Source: Verrucomicrobiales bacterium (GTDB lineage: Bacteria > Verrucomicrobiota > Verrucomicrobiia > Limisphaerales > UBA11320). From it: a stretch of DNA of 64,000 nt. Below the pieces are notes generated by a model that was not told the DNA's origin, made no database searches, and saw only the letters and a list, made by a program, of their open reading frames with translations. The stretch lies in assembly GCA_016793885.1 (NCBI GenBank), contig JAEUHE010000183.1:62001-126000 (forward strand), written 5' to 3'. The position numbers were made by a program, and so were the translations under genes. Below, in pieces: positions 62,221 to 64,000 of this stretch (the first letter of the stretch is position 1; each line of letters starts with the position of its first letter).

Positions 62221-62297
62221 GGGTCTTCTTTCTAAATGGATTCACTGTGACGCAGAGCGCAGCGCGGGGGCGATGCGGTGATCTGCGGGGAGCGCCG

Positions 62298-62612
62298 TCA
62301 CTGATTCTTGGCGCTGTAAATTTGCTGTCCGAGCACGTCCACCACATCGACGATGCCAATCACGACCGCATCCACGGGCGCCTCGCGCAGTCCGGTAGCC
62401 AGGCGGGCACTGCTGCCCTGACAGAACATCACCAACTCGCCAATGCCGGCGCCGACACTGTCAACGGCGACGACCGTGTTGGACCCGGGCTTGAAGCGAG
62501 TGGGATCCTTGTCGTCGACCAGCTGCGGACGCAGGATCAGCAGCTTGCGGCCGCTCATATTGGCGTCCTTCTTGGTCGCGACGACCGAGCCTTCGACTTT
62601 GGCGAGGAACAT
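62298..62612 (-). CDS. BMC-P pentameric vertex protein (EutN/CcmL family), copy 3
   Basis: 104 residues from the ATG at 62612 (MFLAKVEGSVVATKKDANMS). Upstream frame to 62699 is not conserved. EutN signatures: GRKLLILRPQLVDDKDPTRF, NTVVAVDSVGAGIGELVMFC, SSARLATGLREAPVDAVVIG. It is the third BMC-P of the locus. Confidence 0.93.
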   Translation of the reverse strand: MFLAKVEGSVVATKKDANMSGRKLLILRPQLVDDKDPTRFKPGSNTVVAVDSVGAGIGELVMFCQGSSARLATGLREAPVDAVVIGIVDVVDVLGQQIYSAKNQ

Positions 62613-62707
62613 AGTTTTGCTGGATGGACCGGAGGAGGGAAACACAGATCCGCCCCCCGGCCCAATGCCTTCACGATGCGAGTTCCGAGGAACCCGCATC
62701 CGAAATC

Positions 62708-63001
62708 TTACTTGGCGGCGGCCTTCTTGGGCAGGATCTGGTCCACGTCCGCATGAGGCCGGGCGATCACGTGCACGCTGACCAGCTCGCCCTTGATCGC
62801 CTTGACCGCCTGCGCTCCGGCATCGGTCGCAGCCTTGACGGCAGCCACGTCACCGACGACGACCGCGGTGACCAGCGCATTCCCCACCTGGGTAATGGGG
62901 CCAGCCAGCTCGACATTAGCCGCCTTCAGCATCGCGTCGGTCGCTTCCACAAGCGCGACCAAGCCGCGCGTTTCGATCATTCCAATTGCTTGTTGAGCCA
63001 T
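62708..63001 (-). CDS. BMC-H hexameric shell protein
   Basis: 97 residues with the single Pfam BMC fold: [72 protein letters not shown]. Hexamers tile the shell facets, and the pore loop would be near residues 36-42. Its C-terminal PKKAAAK tail is short and basic. Confidence 0.95.
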   Translation of the reverse strand: MAQQAIGMIETRGLVALVEATDAMLKAANVELAGPITQVGNALVTAVVVGDVAAVKAATDAGAQAVKAIKGELVSVHVIARPHADVDQILPKKAAAK

Positions 63002-63095
63002 GTTTTCTTGATGGTTAAGTGTTCGTAGTAAATGTTAGTTCGAGCTTGTCGTTTCGAGCGGTCATGCCGGAGCTGACCGCGCCCTCAAGTTCGAT

Positions 63096-64000
63096 TCAGT
63101 CCGCTTTGCGTTCCAAAAGTCTCTTCGCTTCCCGCGCCACCACGAGTTCTTCGTTGGTAGGGATTACCATCACCTTCACGCGGGACTGCGGGGTGCTGAT
63201 GACGCCTTCGATGGCCCGCAGCTTTTCATTGGCCCCGGGATCGAGCACTACACCCAACTGGTCCAGGTTGGCGCACAGCGCCGCGCGCAGTTCAGCGCGG
63301 TTTTCGCCGATACCCGCCGTAAAAACCAAGGCATCAGCTCCGTTCAGCTCCGCCAGGTAAGCGCCGATCCAATGCCGCGCACTGTGCACGAACACGTCGA
63401 TGGCGAGCTGCGCGCGCGTGTTGCCTTGCGCGGCGGCGGCCTGGATGTCTCGAATGTCGTTCGAGACGCCGCTGATTCCTTTCAATCCCGACTCCTTGCA
63501 CATCTGGCGCTCAGCTTCGTCGAGCGTGAGCCCGAGCGTGCGCATCACGAACGGCAGCGCGAAGGCATCGAGGTCTCCGACGCGATTGTTGTGCGGAAGG
63601 CCAGACTGCGGACTTAGCCCCAAGCTATTGCCTACAGCAACGCCATTCCGGATGCCGGTGATGCTCGAACTGCCACCCAGATGGCAGGAAATGACCCGCA
63701 ACGGAGCCCCTTGAACCGGCGAGGTGCCACCGTTCACGTAGAGCTGACGAGCCCGTTCGGCAACGTCAGGGCGTCCCAGCATCTCGGCCGAACGCTCGGC
63801 AATGAACTTGTGGCTGGCACCATGAAACCCCCAGCGGCGAACCCCGGCTTCATACCAGGACTCGGGAACCGCATACCGAACACCCGCCTCCGGCGCCCAC
63901 TGATAAAAGGCCGTTTCGAACAGGCCGATGAGCGGAGTGTTGGGCATCCGCTGAGCGAAGAGCCGAACACCGGTGATGTAGGCTGGGTTGTGCGCCGGAG
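63096..64000 (-). CDS. ackA: Acetate kinase (partial, N-terminus beyond the window)
   Basis: The frame runs to the window edge; the visible part starts PAHNPAYITGVRLFAQRMPN, the acetate kinase signature upstream of TPLIGLFETAFYQW. Also visible are RRWGFHGASHKFIAERSAEM, VISCHLGGSSSITGIRNGVA, HNNRVGDLDAFALPFVM and LVFTAGIGENRAELRAALCA. Within a PVM-type BMC operon, the kinase converts acyl-phosphate (lactyl- or propionyl-phosphate) to acid and ATP outside or at the shell. It has no obvious encapsulation peptide at the visible C-terminus (RLLERKAD). Confidence 0.93.
   Translation of the reverse strand, partial: PAHNPAYITGVRLFAQRMPNTPLIGLFETAFYQWAPEAGVRYAVPESWYEAGVRRWGFHGASHKFIAERSAEMLGRPDVAERARQLYVNGGTSPVQGAPLRVISCHLGGSSSITGIRNGVAVGNSLGLSPQSGLPHNNRVGDLDAFALPFVMRTLGLTLDEAERQMCKESGLKGISGVSNDIRDIQAAAAQGNTRAQLAIDVFVHSARHWIGAYLAELNGADALVFTAGIGENRAELRAALCANLDQLGVVLDPGANEKLRAIEGVISTPQSRVKVMVIPTNEELVVAREAKRLLERKAD

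Overview
The window looks like chromosome of a free-living Verrucomicrobium (Pedosphaera/Limisphaera-like) carrying an integrated mobile element. The attribution is inference from gene content: a PVM-type bacterial microcompartment (BMC) locus, large secreted RCC1/Ig-like and delta-60 beta-propeller proteins, a PQQ-dehydrogenase/multihaem cytochrome protein, an ECF sigma factor with a C-terminal extension, and a fused CcsBA cytochrome c synthase. No rRNA or other taxonomic marker is present.

Left chromosomal arm (1-9.1 kb): a truncated MFS transporter and a 6PGDH-like dehydrogenase in one operon; a secreted beta-propeller; a membrane protein; a delta-60 repeat protein; an ArsR regulator plus AHSA1/SRPBCC operon with a perfect 20-bp palindrome over the regulator start; a GFA-domain protein; and a TPR protein.

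Integrated element (9,132-38,836, about 29.7 kb): it sits in the 3' end of an intact tRNA-Ser(GCU) gene. A 24-bp perfect direct repeat of the tRNA 3' end marks the far boundary. It carries a RepC-type replication initiator with a probable antisense RNA, a GTCAGG-rich region and an HTH/coiled-coil protein. Next comes a three-gene operon (DUF2130 coiled-coil protein, TrlF-like PHP-ATPase, GHKL ATPase with a nuclease-like C-terminus) that is the best candidate for an undescribed defence system. A decayed hsdR, radC and two DUF6573 genes follow. The transfer genes are a VirD4/TraG coupling protein, relaxase, MobC, a candidate oriT and a small ECF sigma factor. No type IV secretion channel genes are seen, so it is probably mobilizable, not self-transmissible. 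A group IIC intron sits just behind a terminator, and a 707-bp unit consists of a catalytic-domain-only tyrosine recombinase between 27-bp inverted repeats. An excisionase-like gene and the element integrase complete it. Integration appears to exchange the integrase C-terminus.

Right chromosomal arm (38.9-64 kb): an RluA-RlmI-like fusion with gcvT; a small membrane protein; a 931-residue RCC1/Ig protein divergent from a PQQ dehydrogenase/cytochrome protein; sufT; mutS; a membrane-linked ECF sigma factor with a CxxCH motif directly upstream of ccsBA; then a leftward BMC operon to the window edge. The BMC genes in transcription order are acetate kinase, BMC-H, BMC-P, CoA-acylating aldehyde dehydrogenase, two BMC-P, class II aldolase, and a TIM-barrel aldolase-like protein. 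Terminal extensions resembling encapsulation peptides are visible on three enzymes. From knowledge of PVM-type BMCs, this locus would cleave deoxy-sugar phosphates (fucose/rhamnose) to lactaldehyde and process it via an acyl-CoA and acyl-phosphate to an acid plus ATP. The phosphotransacylase is not in the window.
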